DNA of 64,000 nucleotides from Aliidiomarina soli (GCF_003986975.1 NZ_PIPO01000001.1:372001-436000); one strand, 5' to 3'; shown: positions 1 through 9,467, numbered from the stretch's first letter. Notes: generated by a model from the sequence alone, not told the origin. A program made the numbers and translations.

Positions 1-1188
1 GACAATGGCAATTGCTACAATCGCGACCAGGAACACGGACAAGCGGCCAACGGCAACCTGCATTTTGTCACTCGCATTTTTATTGAGGAAGCTTTTGTAG
101 AAGTCCTGAGTCAGCGCGCTTGAGGTTACCAGCAGCTGCGATGAAATCGTGCTCATAATCGCTGCCAGAATGGCTGCCAGTAAGAAACCACCGATAAACG
201 GATGGAACAGGGTTTGCGACAGAACGATAAAGATGGTTTCTGCGTTATCCAGGGTGCCGTCGGTGACATAGGCGCCCACTTCGACGTCTTCAGCGTTGAT
301 TGACATGTAGGCTGCGCCCAACAAACCAGTCAGCATGGCACCAATGATAGCGACCGTCATCCAGGTCATACCAATACGGCGCGCGGCTTTGAAATCACGA
401 ACTGATTTGATTGCCATAAACCGAACGATAATATGCGGCTGACCAAAGTAGCCGAGACCCCATGCCAGCAATGAGATAGTTCCTAAAAAGGTAATGCCAT
501 AAAATGGATTGAGCATCGCCGGGTCGATCTCGCGCACCTCAGCGGTGACGGGCTCGATACCACCAAGCACGCTAAAGCCCACCAGCGGCACCATAATGAG
601 GGCAACGAACATAATACAACCCTGCACAAAGTCGGTCATGCTGACGGCGAGAAAGCCGCCAAGCAGGGTATAAGCCACCACGACCGCAGCGGTCACGATA
701 AGGCCAGTGTGATATTCCATGCCAAAGGCGTTTTCGAACAGAGTGCCACCAGCATACACCCCGGAAGCGGTGTACAAAGTGAAGAAGATAATGATCACCA
801 CCGCGGATACCAGACGCAGTACGCGGCTTTTATCCTGGAAGCGGTTTTCAAAATAATCAGGAATGGTGATCGAGTCTTTGGCGACCTCAGTGTACGTGCG
901 AAGCCTTGGGGCTACTAACCGGTAGTTTACGTATGCACCGATAAGCAGGCCTAAAGCCAACCATACTTCTGCGAACCCTGACACGAAAAATGCACCGGGC
1001 AGACCCATTAACATCCAACCACTCATGTCCGATGCACCAGCTGACAGTGCTGTGACACCAGGACCGAGACGGCGACCGCCGAGCATGTAATCACCCAGAT
1101 CACTGGTTGATTTGAAATAGCCATACACACCAATGCCGAGCATGGCAATGAAGTAGAGCGCTAATGAAATCAGAGTACCTGTTTCCAC
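1..1188 (-). CDS. putP: Sodium/proline symporter, 5' part (3' end beyond window)
   Basis: The first 396 codons of a sodium:solute symporter (SSS family) that imports proline with Na+ across the inner membrane. The reading frame begins at a GTG (1188) preceded by a good ribosome site (AGGAG, about 7 bases upstream) and opens METGTLISL. Near residue 50 it carries the PutP signature GASDMSGWMLMGLPGA, followed by many hydrophobic segments. E. coli PutP is about 500 residues, so roughly 100 C-terminal residues lie outside the window. It is transcribed in the same direction as the sap genes, about 105 bases downstream of them, with no clear terminator between. The family call is firm; proline specificity is inferred from the close motif match. 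Confidence 0.9.
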   Translation of the reverse strand, partial: METGTLISLALYFIAMLGIGVYGYFKSTSDLGDYMLGGRRLGPGVTALSAGASDMSGWMLMGLPGAFFVSGFAEVWLALGLLIGAYVNYRLVAPRLRTYTEVAKDSITIPDYFENRFQDKSRVLRLVSAVVIIIFFTLYTASGVYAGGTLFENAFGMEYHTGLIVTAAVVVAYTLLGGFLAVSMTDFVQGCIMFVALIMVPLVGFSVLGGIEPVTAEVREIDPAMLNPFYGITFLGTISLLAWGLGYFGQPHIIVRFMAIKSVRDFKAARRIGMTWMTVAIIGAMLTGLLGAAYMSINAEDVEVGAYVTDGTLDNAETIFIVLSQTLFHPFIGGFLLAAILAAIMSTISSQLLVTSSALTQDFYKSFLNKNASDKMQVAVGRLSVFLVAIVAIAIV

Positions 1189-1294
1189 AAAAAACTCCTG
1201 TAACAATTAAAAGTTACCGCATCGTTTAAATGCAGCGCTTACTGAAAGCGGATTACGCTAACAAAATCTTTACTAAGCATCAAGCTGCCGCTGT

Positions 1295-2068
1295 TTAGCT
1301 GAGCGTGTAGGTCTGTTGCAGCAGGCTTTCGGTATAACCGTCTGCCGGCTTGTTAAACACGCTGGCGGTATCTTCATAGGTCACGATCTCACCATGGCGC
1401 ATGATCATTACTTTGTCGGCGACGTGACGAATAATCTCCGGGCTGTGTGAAACAAACACATAGGACATTTTCATATCACGCTGCAGATCGAGTAATAAGT
1501 TAATAATCTGAGCCCGAATGGAGGAATCCAGTGCTGCCAGGGCTTCATCGGCGACAATGACATCGGGGTTAAGCATGATAGCACGGGCAATGCAGGCGCG
1601 TTGCTTTTGTCCAGTCGACATCATGTGGGAGTGGAAAACCGCGTGTTCAGGAAGCAAACCGACCTTGAGCAGGGCTTCGGAAACGGTTTCGCGACGTTGC
1701 GCACTGCTTAAATGTGTATTAAACAGCAGAGGTTCTTCCAGCTGTCGGCCAATGGTCAGATGCGGGTTGAGCGATGCATCGGTGTCCTGAAACACCATTC
1801 GGATATGGCGGCAGCGAAAGCGATAGTCCTGCGCTTTGAGTGGCTCCCCGCGCAGGTAAACGGTTCCGCTGCTGGGGCGTTCTGCACCGGCAATTATTTT
1901 TGCCAGGCTACTTTTACCAGAGCCGGTTTCGCCCATAATGGCCAGGGTTTGACCGCTTTCGAGGTCAAACGACACATTATTGAGCGCACGAATTCGTTTG
2001 GGCGCCCACCAGCGTCCTTTGTGCAGGTACGCTTTACTGAGGTTCTCAACCCGGAGCAGACTAGTCAT
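1295..2068 (-). CDS. sapF: Peptide ABC transporter ATP-binding protein SapF
   Basis: ATPase subunit of the Sap/Dpp-type peptide importer, acting on the cytoplasmic face of the inner membrane. The 257-residue protein has a Walker A motif GETGSGKS near residue 46, the Q-loop FQDTDASLNP, a divergent signature region (STGQKQR in place of LSGGQ), and Walker B VIVADEAL. Wording and length match E. coli SapF, which has the same degenerate signature. Its start overlaps the end of sapD by 8 bases, indicating translational coupling as the last gene of the sap operon. Confidence 0.93.
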   Translation of the reverse strand: MTSLLRVENLSKAYLHKGRWWAPKRIRALNNVSFDLESGQTLAIMGETGSGKSSLAKIIAGAERPSSGTVYLRGEPLKAQDYRFRCRHIRMVFQDTDASLNPHLTIGRQLEEPLLFNTHLSSAQRRETVSEALLKVGLLPEHAVFHSHMMSTGQKQRACIARAIMLNPDVIVADEALAALDSSIRAQIINLLLDLQRDMKMSYVFVSHSPEIIRHVADKVMIMRHGEIVTYEDTASVFNKPADGYTESLLQQTYTLS

Positions 2069-3068
2069 TGCCTTGTACCTTAGCTGCGCTATTTAATGGA
2101 TAGTGACAGGCGTAAAAATGCGAACGCAATTTGCGCGTTTGCGGGGTGGTTACGCATTTACGCCGGGCGTTTGGACAGCGTGGACCGAGCCGACATCCAA
2201 TTGGTAAATGCTGCATCGGTGGGGAGGCCCCGGTCAGTGTTGGTAAGTGTGTTTTTGGTTCACAGCGACTCTGTTGGTACAGCGAGGTCGAGGTTAATGC
2301 CTCGGTGTACGGATGAAAGGGTTCTTTCAGCAATGCCTGAGCCGGACCGGATTCCATTATCTGACCACTATAAAGCAATGTCAGACGTTCGCTCTCAGGC
2401 ATAATGGTTCCCATATCCTGAGACATCAGCAGGATCGACATCTTATGACTGGCATGAAAGCGCCCAAGTAGCCGATAAATTTGCTGCCGGGTCGAGGGCT
2501 CCATCGCGGTTGTGGGTTCGTCAGCAATTAACAGCCGCGGACGGTGGGCGATGGCGGATGCGATCATGATTTTTTGCGCTGCCCCTTCGGACAGTTCAAA
2601 CGGAAAGCTTTCCATCACCGCCTGATGCTCTTTAATTCCAACCCGATGAAGCAGTTTAATCACCTTATTGCGACGTTCTTTGCGTCGGCTCCACCAGTGT
2701 TTGCTGGATAGGTCGCTGTCGAGAATCGCTTCGCCCAGTTGCGCTTCGACGGTGTCGTTGGGGTCGAGGTAGCTGCGCGGGTCCTGGAATATCATGGCGA
2801 TATCGACGCCGATAATGCGGCGCCGTTCGGCTGCAGGCATGCTCAGAAGATCCTTGCCGTCAAACCAGAGGCGATCAGCGCGGACTGTCCATCGCGGATC
2901 AAGAAAGCCCATAATGGCACTGGCAATCAGGCTTTTACCCGAGCCTGATTCGCCGACCAGGCTATGCACTTCGCCTTCAGCAACACTGAAACTGACCCGG
3001 TCAATCACATCGATAGGGCCATGGTCGCTATCGCCGGTGATGGTCAGGTTTCGCACATCGAGCAACAT
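2061..3068 (-). CDS. sapD: Peptide ABC transporter ATP-binding protein SapD
   Basis: Second ATPase of the Sap importer. The 335-residue protein has Walker A GESGSGKS near residue 39, signature region LSEGAAQK (compare LTEGECQK in E. coli SapD), Walker B LLIADEPT, and the C-terminal oligopeptide-transporter extension with GCRLGPRCPNA and paired cysteines typical of OppD/DppD-like proteins. In E. coli SapD also supports ATP-dependent potassium uptake by Trk; that role is known for the family and not visible here. It abuts sapC (1-base overlap) and overlaps sapF. Confidence 0.93.
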   Translation of the reverse strand: MLLDVRNLTITGDSDHGPIDVIDRVSFSVAEGEVHSLVGESGSGKSLIASAIMGFLDPRWTVRADRLWFDGKDLLSMPAAERRRIIGVDIAMIFQDPRSYLDPNDTVEAQLGEAILDSDLSSKHWWSRRKERRNKVIKLLHRVGIKEHQAVMESFPFELSEGAAQKIMIASAIAHRPRLLIADEPTTAMEPSTRQQIYRLLGRFHASHKMSILLMSQDMGTIMPESERLTLLYSGQIMESGPAQALLKEPFHPYTEALTSTSLYQQSRCEPKTHLPTLTGASPPMQHLPIGCRLGPRCPNARRKCVTTPQTRKLRSHFYACHYPLNSAAKVQGND

Positions 3069-3961
3069 TAGCGTTTTATCCTTTCATCAATGGCCGATTT
3101 CAGGCTGTCCCCGACTACATTGACACTGACCAGGGTAATAAACAATGCAAATCCGGGTAACGCCATCACCCATGGCGAGCTATAAGCAACCTCGACTGAT
3201 TTCGCCAGCATGCTGCCCCATTCGGGCGCGGGTGACTGTGCCCCGAGACCGAGAAAGCCTAGTGCCGCAATATCCAGAATCGCCGTAGACAGAGCCATGG
3301 TCAGCTGTACCACCAGCACCTTGACGGTGTTTGGAAAAATAACCACGCTCAGCAGGTACCACTGACTGACACCGTTTAAGCGCGACGCAATAACGTATTC
3401 ACGATGGCGTTGGTCATGCACGGCGTTGCGCGTGGCATGCAAAAATTGCGGAATCAATACCAGCCAGATGGCAAGCAATGCGTTGTCTAGGCCAGGCCCG
3501 AGAATGGCAACAATGATAAGTGCCAGCAGCAACGAGGGGATACTTAACAGCACATCGAGCAAGTGCTTAAGAGTTGAACTTTTAACACCCACACTCATCG
3601 CCGCCAGGGCGCCCAGTGGAATGCCGATGGCCGCGGCCGCCAGTACCACCAGAAACGGCAGTCCAAAGCTAAGTCGGGCGCCGTATAAAAGGCGCGATAA
3701 CATATCGCGACCCAGCTCATCAGTCCCTAACAGAAAGCGGATAGTACCTTCTTCGGTCCAGGCCGGCGGCATCGACAGTGCATCAGTAAACTGGGTGTTG
3801 GGTGAATAGGGTGCTAATACCGGAGCAAACAGGGTAAACAGGACGATCGCGCCGAGAATATGGAGCGCAATCATAGCCCACATATTGTGCCGGAACTGGA
3901 CCCAAACCTGCTCCAGAGGCGATGGTGTCCGCTCTTCGTAATACAGCTTAGGCGTTGGCAT
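3068..3961 (-). CDS. sapC: Peptide ABC transporter permease SapC
   Basis: Inner-membrane permease of the DppC/OppC type, 297 residues. It has an N-terminal OppC-like segment (EERTPSPLEQVWVQFRHNMWA), a first membrane helix around residues 30-50, the motif LLGTDELGRDMLSRLLYGARLS, and five further hydrophobic segments in a binding-protein-dependent transport domain. It pairs with SapB to form the membrane channel. It overlaps sapB by 14 bases and sapD by 1 base, fitting a single translationally coupled operon. Confidence 0.92.
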   Translation of the reverse strand: MPTPKLYYEERTPSPLEQVWVQFRHNMWAMIALHILGAIVLFTLFAPVLAPYSPNTQFTDALSMPPAWTEEGTIRFLLGTDELGRDMLSRLLYGARLSFGLPFLVVLAAAAIGIPLGALAAMSVGVKSSTLKHLLDVLLSIPSLLLALIIVAILGPGLDNALLAIWLVLIPQFLHATRNAVHDQRHREYVIASRLNGVSQWYLLSVVIFPNTVKVLVVQLTMALSTAILDIAALGFLGLGAQSPAPEWGSMLAKSVEVAYSSPWVMALPGFALFITLVSVNVVGDSLKSAIDERIKR

Positions 3962-4979
3962 AGAGTTCCTGCCTTATTTGAGGGTATCGCCAGGCGTGGA
4001 GCAGGTTTAGCAATACGTTAACCAGCAAAATCAGTGCTGCCAGGGTTAACAGGCCTGCCTGCATTACCGGATAGTCGCGCTCGTAAATACTGCGTATTAA
4101 CCAGCTGCCAAGGCCTGGCCATGAAAAAATCACTTCGGTGATCATGGTATTGGTGATCAAAAAGCTAAAAATAACGCCGAGGTCACGAGTCACTGACTGC
4201 ATGGTATTGGGAACCGCGTGCTTAAAGATTACCTGAGAGGCCGTAAGCCCTTTGGCTCGTGCCGATTTAATGTAATTGCGCCGCAGCACATCATGCATGG
4301 CAGCCCGGGTAAGGCGAGCTAACAGGGTTGCTGGCATGACCGCGAGGACCAGTAATGGAAGTAGCAGATGACGCAGTACGTCAAGCAGCGCGGCCGATTT
4401 CGCCGGATGATCAGCACGTGCCAGATCCAGAACAATGGAACCAGTCACGGGTTCAATATTGTAAAGCGGGTTGATCTGACCGGCTATCGGAAACCATTGC
4501 AAATTGACGGCGAACACCAGAATAAACAGCTGAGCGAGCCAGAACACAGGAATAGAGTAAGCTGACAAGCTAAGTCCCATCAAAAAACGATCTGGCCAGC
4601 GGCCGAGATTGAGGGCACTGATAATTCCCATCGGAATGCCAAGCAGCAGGGCAAGAATACTGGCCAGTACAGCCAGTTCCATGGTCGCCGGGAAACGCGC
4701 TTTGACTTCATTCCATACTGGTGTTCCATCCTGCAGCGAAACGCCCCAGTCGCCTTGCAGTAAATGGCCGAGGTAACGGAAATACTGGACCAGGATATTG
4801 CTGTCAAAGCCACGACTGCTGGCGACCTGCTGATAGAGCGCCGAGTCGAGGGTCTGAATACCGCTTAAGTTAACCAGTGCATCGCCGGGAAACCAGTAGC
4901 CCAGGCTGAATGACAGCACTGTAAGCAAAAACAAGGTCACCAGTAACAGGCTAAGTTGACGCAGCAAGTACCTTGTCAT
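3948..4979 (-). CDS. sapB: Peptide ABC transporter permease SapB
   Basis: Inner-membrane permease of the DppB/OppB type, 343 residues. The N-terminus MTRYLLRQLSLLLVTLFLL is a typical first helix; later segments include the periplasmic VQYFRYLGHLLQGDWGVS stretch and a C-terminal transport domain with ARLTRAAMHDVLRRNYIKSA. It forms the channel with SapC. The start overlaps the sapA stop by 4 bases. Confidence 0.92.
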   Translation of the reverse strand: MTRYLLRQLSLLLVTLFLLTVLSFSLGYWFPGDALVNLSGIQTLDSALYQQVASSRGFDSNILVQYFRYLGHLLQGDWGVSLQDGTPVWNEVKARFPATMELAVLASILALLLGIPMGIISALNLGRWPDRFLMGLSLSAYSIPVFWLAQLFILVFAVNLQWFPIAGQINPLYNIEPVTGSIVLDLARADHPAKSAALLDVLRHLLLPLLVLAVMPATLLARLTRAAMHDVLRRNYIKSARAKGLTASQVIFKHAVPNTMQSVTRDLGVIFSFLITNTMITEVIFSWPGLGSWLIRSIYERDYPVMQAGLLTLAALILLVNVLLNLLHAWRYPQIRQELYANA

Positions 4980-6628
4980 GGCTGCCCCTTATGCGTATTC
5001 AGCAGGCGGGTGCCACCATAGGGTTCCAGATGCATGCCCTCAATATAGGGCTGGGTCGCCTTATAACGCATCGAGTGCACGATAGGCATTAATGGCACCT
5101 GATTATTGAGCAGCTCCTGTGCTTCGCGATAAAAGGCAAGACGCTCGTCGCGGTCGGCGGTTCGAATGGCACTCATCACCAGGCGGTCGAAGCGCGGTTC
5201 GCACCAGCGTGCGCGGTTGCTACCCGAGAGCACGGCGGCACAACTTAACAGTGGTCGAAAGAAATTATCAGGGTCCGGGTTATCGCCTGACCAGCCAATT
5301 AACACCGAGTCATGGTCGCCATCAGCCAGGCGGCGACGGAAGGTGCTCCATTCATAGCTGACAATATTGACCTGAACCCCAATATTCGCCAGATCCGACT
5401 GCATCAGTTCAGCCATTTTGCGCGCATTCGGGTTGTAGGCCCGTTGCACTGGCAAGGCCCAGATGTTCATAGAGAAACCATTCGGGTAGCCCGCATCGGC
5501 GAGCAGTTCGCGTGCCGCGACCGGGTCAAAGGTGTAGGCGTCTTCATCACTAAAGTGGGCCCAGGAAGTATTGGGTAAAATACTTTGAGCCAGCGCCGCA
5601 TGGCCAAAGTAGACGGCTTTAACAATGGATTCACGGTCAATAGCATGGATAAGTGCCTGACGTACCCGGACATCGTCAAACGGTGGCTTTTGAGTATTAA
5701 AGGCCCAGAATGCGGTGTTCGGACTAACCGTTGAGTATAGATTTATATCGTCGCGCGCATCGAGATCATCTAAATCGCGTGCCGGAGGATACGGCACGAT
5801 ATCGCAGTCTTTGGTCAGCAGCATCAGAATGCGTTTGTGGTCGCTGGGGATGATCCGAAAAACCACGCGTTCTGACTTCGCCGCACCTTGCCAGTAGCCC
5901 TGGTGGCGTCGATAGCTCAGGCTGACGTCTTTGCGAAAATGCTGGAATTTAAAAGGGCCGGTGCCGACCGGGAGATTATCCAGCGCCACGCGATTGTCTT
6001 CTGCGACCAGCTGTTCGCCGTATTCGGCGGATAAAATGACTGCAAAGTCGGTGGCTAAATTGGCGATGAAGGAGCTGTCAGGTTCGTGCAGGTGGATAGT
6101 GAAATTATGATCATCTTTCACTTCAATGCGTTGAATAAGGCGATCCAGACCCACTGCAGAAAAAAACGGATACCCAGTCATCGAAATCAAATGGAATGGA
6201 TGATCGGTATTGAGCCAGCGTTCAAAACTAAACTGAACGTCGGTCGCCGTCAGCGGCCGGGTGGGAGTGAAATAGCGGGTCTGATGAAACTCGACCCCTT
6301 CGCGCAGGGTGAAGCTGTATTCGGTGCCATCTTCGTTGATCTGCCAGGATTCGGCCAGTGCCGGAACATATTCTTTCGCTTCGTCACTGTATTCAATTAA
6401 ACGGTCATAGAGCAGGTTGGCGGTCATATCGAGGGTTGTCCCCGAGGTCACCAACTGTGGGTTAAACGACTCGGGGTTACCTTCAGCGCAGTAGAGTAGC
6501 CCCTCGCTAAGCATTTGCGGGTCACTCTCCGGCGATGGGCTACAAGCCATCGCTGTCAAGGCCGATAAGACGATGCTGACGGCCTTTATGGCGTGGTTGA
6601 ATGGGGTCGGTTTATTCACTTTGAGCAT
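4976..6628 (-). CDS. sapA: Peptide ABC transporter substrate-binding protein SapA
   Basis: Periplasmic solute-binding protein (SBP family 5, DppA/OppA-like) of the Sap system, linked in enteric bacteria to peptide uptake and antimicrobial-peptide resistance. From the ATG at 6628 the product is 550 residues, with a signal sequence ending LTAMAC, an atypical lipobox, so it is probably a lipoprotein rather than the soluble SapA of E. coli. Family motifs include LYDRLIEYS, LRQALIHAIDRE-like VRVRQALIHAIDRE and the DNPDPDNFF segment. A GTG at 6658 or ATG at 6640 could also start it; none has a strong ribosome site, which suggests coupling to pspF, whose end it overlaps. Confidence 0.88.
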   Translation of the reverse strand: MLKVNKPTPFNHAIKAVSIVLSALTAMACSPSPESDPQMLSEGLLYCAEGNPESFNPQLVTSGTTLDMTANLLYDRLIEYSDEAKEYVPALAESWQINEDGTEYSFTLREGVEFHQTRYFTPTRPLTATDVQFSFERWLNTDHPFHLISMTGYPFFSAVGLDRLIQRIEVKDDHNFTIHLHEPDSSFIANLATDFAVILSAEYGEQLVAEDNRVALDNLPVGTGPFKFQHFRKDVSLSYRRHQGYWQGAAKSERVVFRIIPSDHKRILMLLTKDCDIVPYPPARDLDDLDARDDINLYSTVSPNTAFWAFNTQKPPFDDVRVRQALIHAIDRESIVKAVYFGHAALAQSILPNTSWAHFSDEDAYTFDPVAARELLADAGYPNGFSMNIWALPVQRAYNPNARKMAELMQSDLANIGVQVNIVSYEWSTFRRRLADGDHDSVLIGWSGDNPDPDNFFRPLLSCAAVLSGSNRARWCEPRFDRLVMSAIRTADRDERLAFYREAQELLNNQVPLMPIVHSMRYKATQPYIEGMHLEPYGGTRLLNTHKGQP

Positions 6629-7721
6629 CCAGCAACGCATATTTTTTAAGGTAACCACGCAGCTGATGATAGGTCAGCCCAAGCTTTTCTGCTGTTTTCT
6701 TCTGATTAAACTGCGCTTTTTCCAGTGCACAACGTAGCATTTTGATTTCAAAATCCTGGGTGAGCTGTTTAAAGTCGCAATTGTCGTTTAAATCAGGCAG
6801 CACGAAATGCTCGTCTGCACCGTTGCCATTCATTCGTGGTGACGGGGTATCTGCAGAACTTGTCGCATTCGCATCCTGTTCAACAATATGGCTGGCCTGG
6901 CGGCTCAATGAGCCAGTTTTAGGGGGGCGTGTGCCTGGTCGGTAAGGACTTTCAAAAGGGTCAGTGACGATTTCACTGACTGGTAAATGGGCGTTATTCA
7001 GCCGATAGACACTGCGTTCGACGACATTTTTAAGCTCACGCACGTTGCCCGGCCAATGGTAATCAAGCAGATGCTGCTTTGCTTTGCTGGTGAAGCCACT
7101 GAACAGCTCCAGATCAAGTTCCCGCGCCATCTGAATCGCGAAATGCTCTGCTAATACCATAATATCTTCACGCCGCTCGCGTAGCGGGGGCAGGGTAATG
7201 ACATCAAATGCCAGCCGGTCGAGCAGATCGGCACGGAACTCATTGCGTTCCGCCAGTGTCGGTAAGTCTTCATTGGTGGCAGCAATCAGACGGACATCGG
7301 TTTTAATCGTTTTACTGCCACCGACCCGTTCAAATTCACCATACTCAATGACTCGCAACAGCTTTTCCTGGACCAGCGACGATGTCGTAGCCAGTTCGTC
7401 AAGAAACAGCGACCCGCCATTGGCACGCTCAAAGCGACCTTCATGACGCTTGCTGGCACCGGTAAAGGCGCCGGATTCATGGCCAAAAAGTTCGGTTTCA
7501 AGCAGCGTTTCGTTCAATGCCGCGCAGTTGAGTTTGATATAAGTCTGGTCCCAGCGCTGGGACAAATAGTGCAGTCGCGCTGCAATCAACTCTTTACCAG
7601 TACCGCGTTCTCCAATGATTAACACAGGTTTGCCGAGCGGAGCCGCCTGGGAAACACGATCGAGAACTTCGAGAAAACTATTCGCCTGACCAATCAGATT
7701 GTCGTTGCGTCGGGGACTCAT
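6612..7721 (-). CDS. pspF: Phage shock protein operon activator PspF
   Basis: Sigma-54 enhancer-binding activator of pspA, 369 residues, without a receiver domain. The AAA+ domain has Walker A GERGTGKE (37-44), the sigma-54 contact loop GAFTGA (84-89), Walker B SLFLDELA and the WPGNVRELKN motif; a low-complexity linker follows (about 255-320) and a Fis-type helix-turn-helix ends the protein (KKTAEKLGLTYHQLRGYLKK). In other bacteria PspF is held inactive by PspA. The ATG at 7721 has AAGGTAG upstream. It is divergent from pspA and runs into sapA, the same arrangement as in E. coli. Confidence 0.95.
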   Translation of the reverse strand: MSPRRNDNLIGQANSFLEVLDRVSQAAPLGKPVLIIGERGTGKELIAARLHYLSQRWDQTYIKLNCAALNETLLETELFGHESGAFTGASKRHEGRFERANGGSLFLDELATTSSLVQEKLLRVIEYGEFERVGGSKTIKTDVRLIAATNEDLPTLAERNEFRADLLDRLAFDVITLPPLRERREDIMVLAEHFAIQMARELDLELFSGFTSKAKQHLLDYHWPGNVRELKNVVERSVYRLNNAHLPVSEIVTDPFESPYRPGTRPPKTGSLSRQASHIVEQDANATSSADTPSPRMNGNGADEHFVLPDLNDNCDFKQLTQDFEIKMLRCALEKAQFNQKKTAEKLGLTYHQLRGYLKKYALLDAQSE

Positions 7722-7734
7722 GATCTACCTTAAG

Positions 7735-7772
7735 GTTAGTGTTTTTGACTAACTTTTAGTTGTTTTAGTTAA
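7735..7772. promoter_or_regulatory. Probable PspF upstream activating sequences
   Basis: An inverted repeat GTTAGT-N7-ACTAAC occupies 7735-7753, followed directly by TTTTAGTTG-TTTTAGTTA (7754-7772). The pair sits 75-115 bases upstream of the predicted sigma-54 promoter of pspA, the usual place for a bacterial enhancer, and just upstream of the pspF start, so PspF could also repress itself here. The first site resembles the reported enterobacterial PspF site as I remember it. Binding is inferred. Confidence 0.6.
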
Positions 7773-7847
7773 TGTAGCAGTCAATGACCTACTCAGCCTA
7801 TTATTTAAAATCTTTTATTTTCAACGTATTATAAATAATTCACAAGT

Positions 7848-7863
7848 TGGCTCAATTCCTGAA
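7848..7863 (+). promoter_or_regulatory. Likely sigma-54 promoter of pspABC
   Basis: The sequence TGGCTC-AATTC-CTGAAT places GG and TG at the spacing of the -24/-12 elements (consensus TGGCAC-N5-TTGCW). The -12 GC is GA here, so the match is imperfect. A start near 7873 would give a leader of about 35 bases before pspA. The PspF gene and enhancer-like sites next to it support the assignment. Confidence 0.55.
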
Positions 7864-7907
7864 TGTTCTTCACTGGAAGCATACACTGAGAAACAGAGGT
7901 AAAGGTC

Positions 7908-8591
7908 ATGAGTATTTTTTCACGCTTTACAGACATCGTAAACGCTAATTTGAACTCCCTGTTGGATAAAGCTGAAGATCCGCAAAAAATGGTGCGTCTG
8001 ATTATCCAGGAAATGGAAGACACTCTGGTTGAAGTTCGTTCAAATTCGGCCCGAACCCTGGCCGAGAAGAAAGAACTGGCACGCCATCTGGGACAGATCG
8101 AGCGGGAAGCTCAGGACTGGCAGAGCAAAGCGGAACTGGCACTGTCCAAAGATCGGGAAGATTTAGCACGTTCAGCTTTGTTAGAGAAAAAGAAGTTACA
8201 GGAAACCATGGACAGTGTGCAGCGCGAAATCGACCGGGTCGATGAGCATGTTGACCGTCTGAGTGAAGAGATTGGCCAGTTGCAGGAAAAGCTGTCAGAC
8301 GCCAAAGCTCGCCAGAAGTCGATTCTGATGCGCCAGCGTACCGTGTCGTCGCGGTTATCGGTGAAGAGCAAGCTGGATAGTGGCAAAGTGGACGAAGCAC
8401 TGCAGAAATTTGACCGCTATGAAGCTAAAATTGATGGTATCGAGGCACAGGTTGATGCCTATGACCTGGGTAAGAAAACGCTCGCTGATGAATTCAAAGC
8501 GTTAGAAAACGACGCTAAAGTTGAGGATGAACTGGCTGCTCTGAAGGCGAAGGTGAACGAAGCGAAAGGTAAACAGAGCAACGACGCGTAA
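7908..8591 (+). CDS. pspA: Phage shock protein A
   Basis: Peripheral inner-membrane protein that stabilises damaged membranes and restrains PspF (PspA/IM30/ESCRT-III family). The 227-residue product starts [20 protein letters not shown], the amphipathic membrane-binding helix, followed by [20 protein letters not shown] and a nearly continuous coiled coil to about residue 215. The length matches E. coli PspA (222). A ribosome site AGAGGTAAAG precedes the ATG. It is the first gene of pspABC. Confidence 0.96.
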   Translation: MSIFSRFTDIVNANLNSLLDKAEDPQKMVRLIIQEMEDTLVEVRSNSARTLAEKKELARHLGQIEREAQDWQSKAELALSKDREDLARSALLEKKKLQETMDSVQREIDRVDEHVDRLSEEIGQLQEKLSDAKARQKSILMRQRTVSSRLSVKSKLDSGKVDEALQKFDRYEAKIDGIEAQVDAYDLGKKTLADEFKALENDAKVEDELAALKAKVNEAKGKQSNDA

Positions 8592-8673
8592 GCAATGCAC
8601 AAGAGAGGTGGTCAGGCCATGCTGAGAAGCATCGCAAGGCCAGCCGATCTACTCTCAGGTGAGGATTGAGACA

Positions 8674-8925
8674 ATGGAAGGATTAGTAGCCATCATGGCG
8701 GCCCCAGTTATTATTTTTATGATTTTCGTGGCTCCCATCTGGTTGATACTGCATTACCGCAGCCGCAATAAAATCAATGCCGGGCTGAATGATGATGAAC
8801 GGCAGTCGTTGCAGGATCTGGCGCGGACTGCAGAACGTTTGCAGGACCGTATTCAGACGCTGGAGTCTATTCTTGATGCGGAGCACCCTAGCTGGCGCCA
8901 TAAGCATCAGGGAGGTGGAGCATGA
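8674..8925 (+). CDS. pspB: Phage shock protein B
   Basis: Small inner-membrane protein (83 residues) that with PspC senses envelope stress and releases PspF from PspA. An N-terminal membrane helix (about residues 5-27) is followed by LHYRSRNKINAGL and a short cytoplasmic coiled coil. The ATG at 8674 (MEGLVAIM) is preferred over a GTG at 8659 because it matches the family N-terminus and has GAGG upstream. Its stop overlaps the pspC start by 4 bases. Confidence 0.92.
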   Translation: MEGLVAIMAAPVIIFMIFVAPIWLILHYRSRNKINAGLNDDERQSLQDLARTAERLQDRIQTLESILDAEHPSWRHKHQGGGA

Positions 8926-9350
8926 GTGATGAGAAGAAACGATTCTACCGCGATGTTCAACGCGGCAAGTTAGGCGGCGTCTGTGCCGGTATAGCGCGCT
9001 ATTTCGGCTGGGAAGTCTGGGTGGTTCGTATCGTGGCCGTGACGTCCGCCTTGCTGCTGACGAAATTTATTGTGTTGGGGTACATTATTGCCTGGGTGGT
9101 GCTTGATCAGGGCCCAAAGTCTGCCAGCGGTGAGCCACGAGTGGTGCGAGAAACAACCACGGTTGAGCGCACCGAAGATGGCCGCTCAATAGAAGTAAAG
9201 ACCCGGGTATGGGAAGCCGGTGAGGTTCCTAAAGAAGCGATTAAAGATATTGCGGGTCGTTTCGCGACCATGGAACAAAGTGTACGTGCCATGGAAAGCT
9301 ATGTAACCTCGAGTGAATACAAGGTTCGGCAGGAGATCAACCGCTTGTAA
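8922..9350 (+). CDS. pspC: Phage shock protein C
   Basis: Inner-membrane sensor/partner of PspB, 142 residues. The PspC domain is clear: FYRDVQRGKLGGVCAGIARYFG at residues 7-28, then a hydrophobic helix (about 35-60). The C-terminal part is charged and helical (GRFATMEQSVRAMESYVTS), as in E. coli PspC. It is coupled to pspB and followed by a strong terminator. No pspD is visible. Confidence 0.94.
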   Translation: MSDEKKRFYRDVQRGKLGGVCAGIARYFGWEVWVVRIVAVTSALLLTKFIVLGYIIAWVVLDQGPKSASGEPRVVRETTTVERTEDGRSIEVKTRVWEAGEVPKEAIKDIAGRFATMEQSVRAMESYVTSSEYKVRQEINRL

Positions 9351-9394
9351 CCTGATTGGCAAAAAAACGTTACATAGGTAACTGGTCCGAGAAG

Positions 9395-9418
9395 ATGGCG
9401 CATATTGCGCCATTTTTT
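9395..9418 (+). terminator. Rho-independent terminator of pspABC
   Basis: A perfect 8-bp stem ATGGCGCA / TGCGCCAT with a 3-base loop is followed by six T residues. It lies 45 bases past the pspC stop and 50 bases before the methionine gamma-lyase gene, separating the two units. Confidence 0.9.
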
Positions 9419-9467
9419 ATGTCTGCATACTCTAGCCGCAAATAACTATAACTATGGCTTCTAAGAT

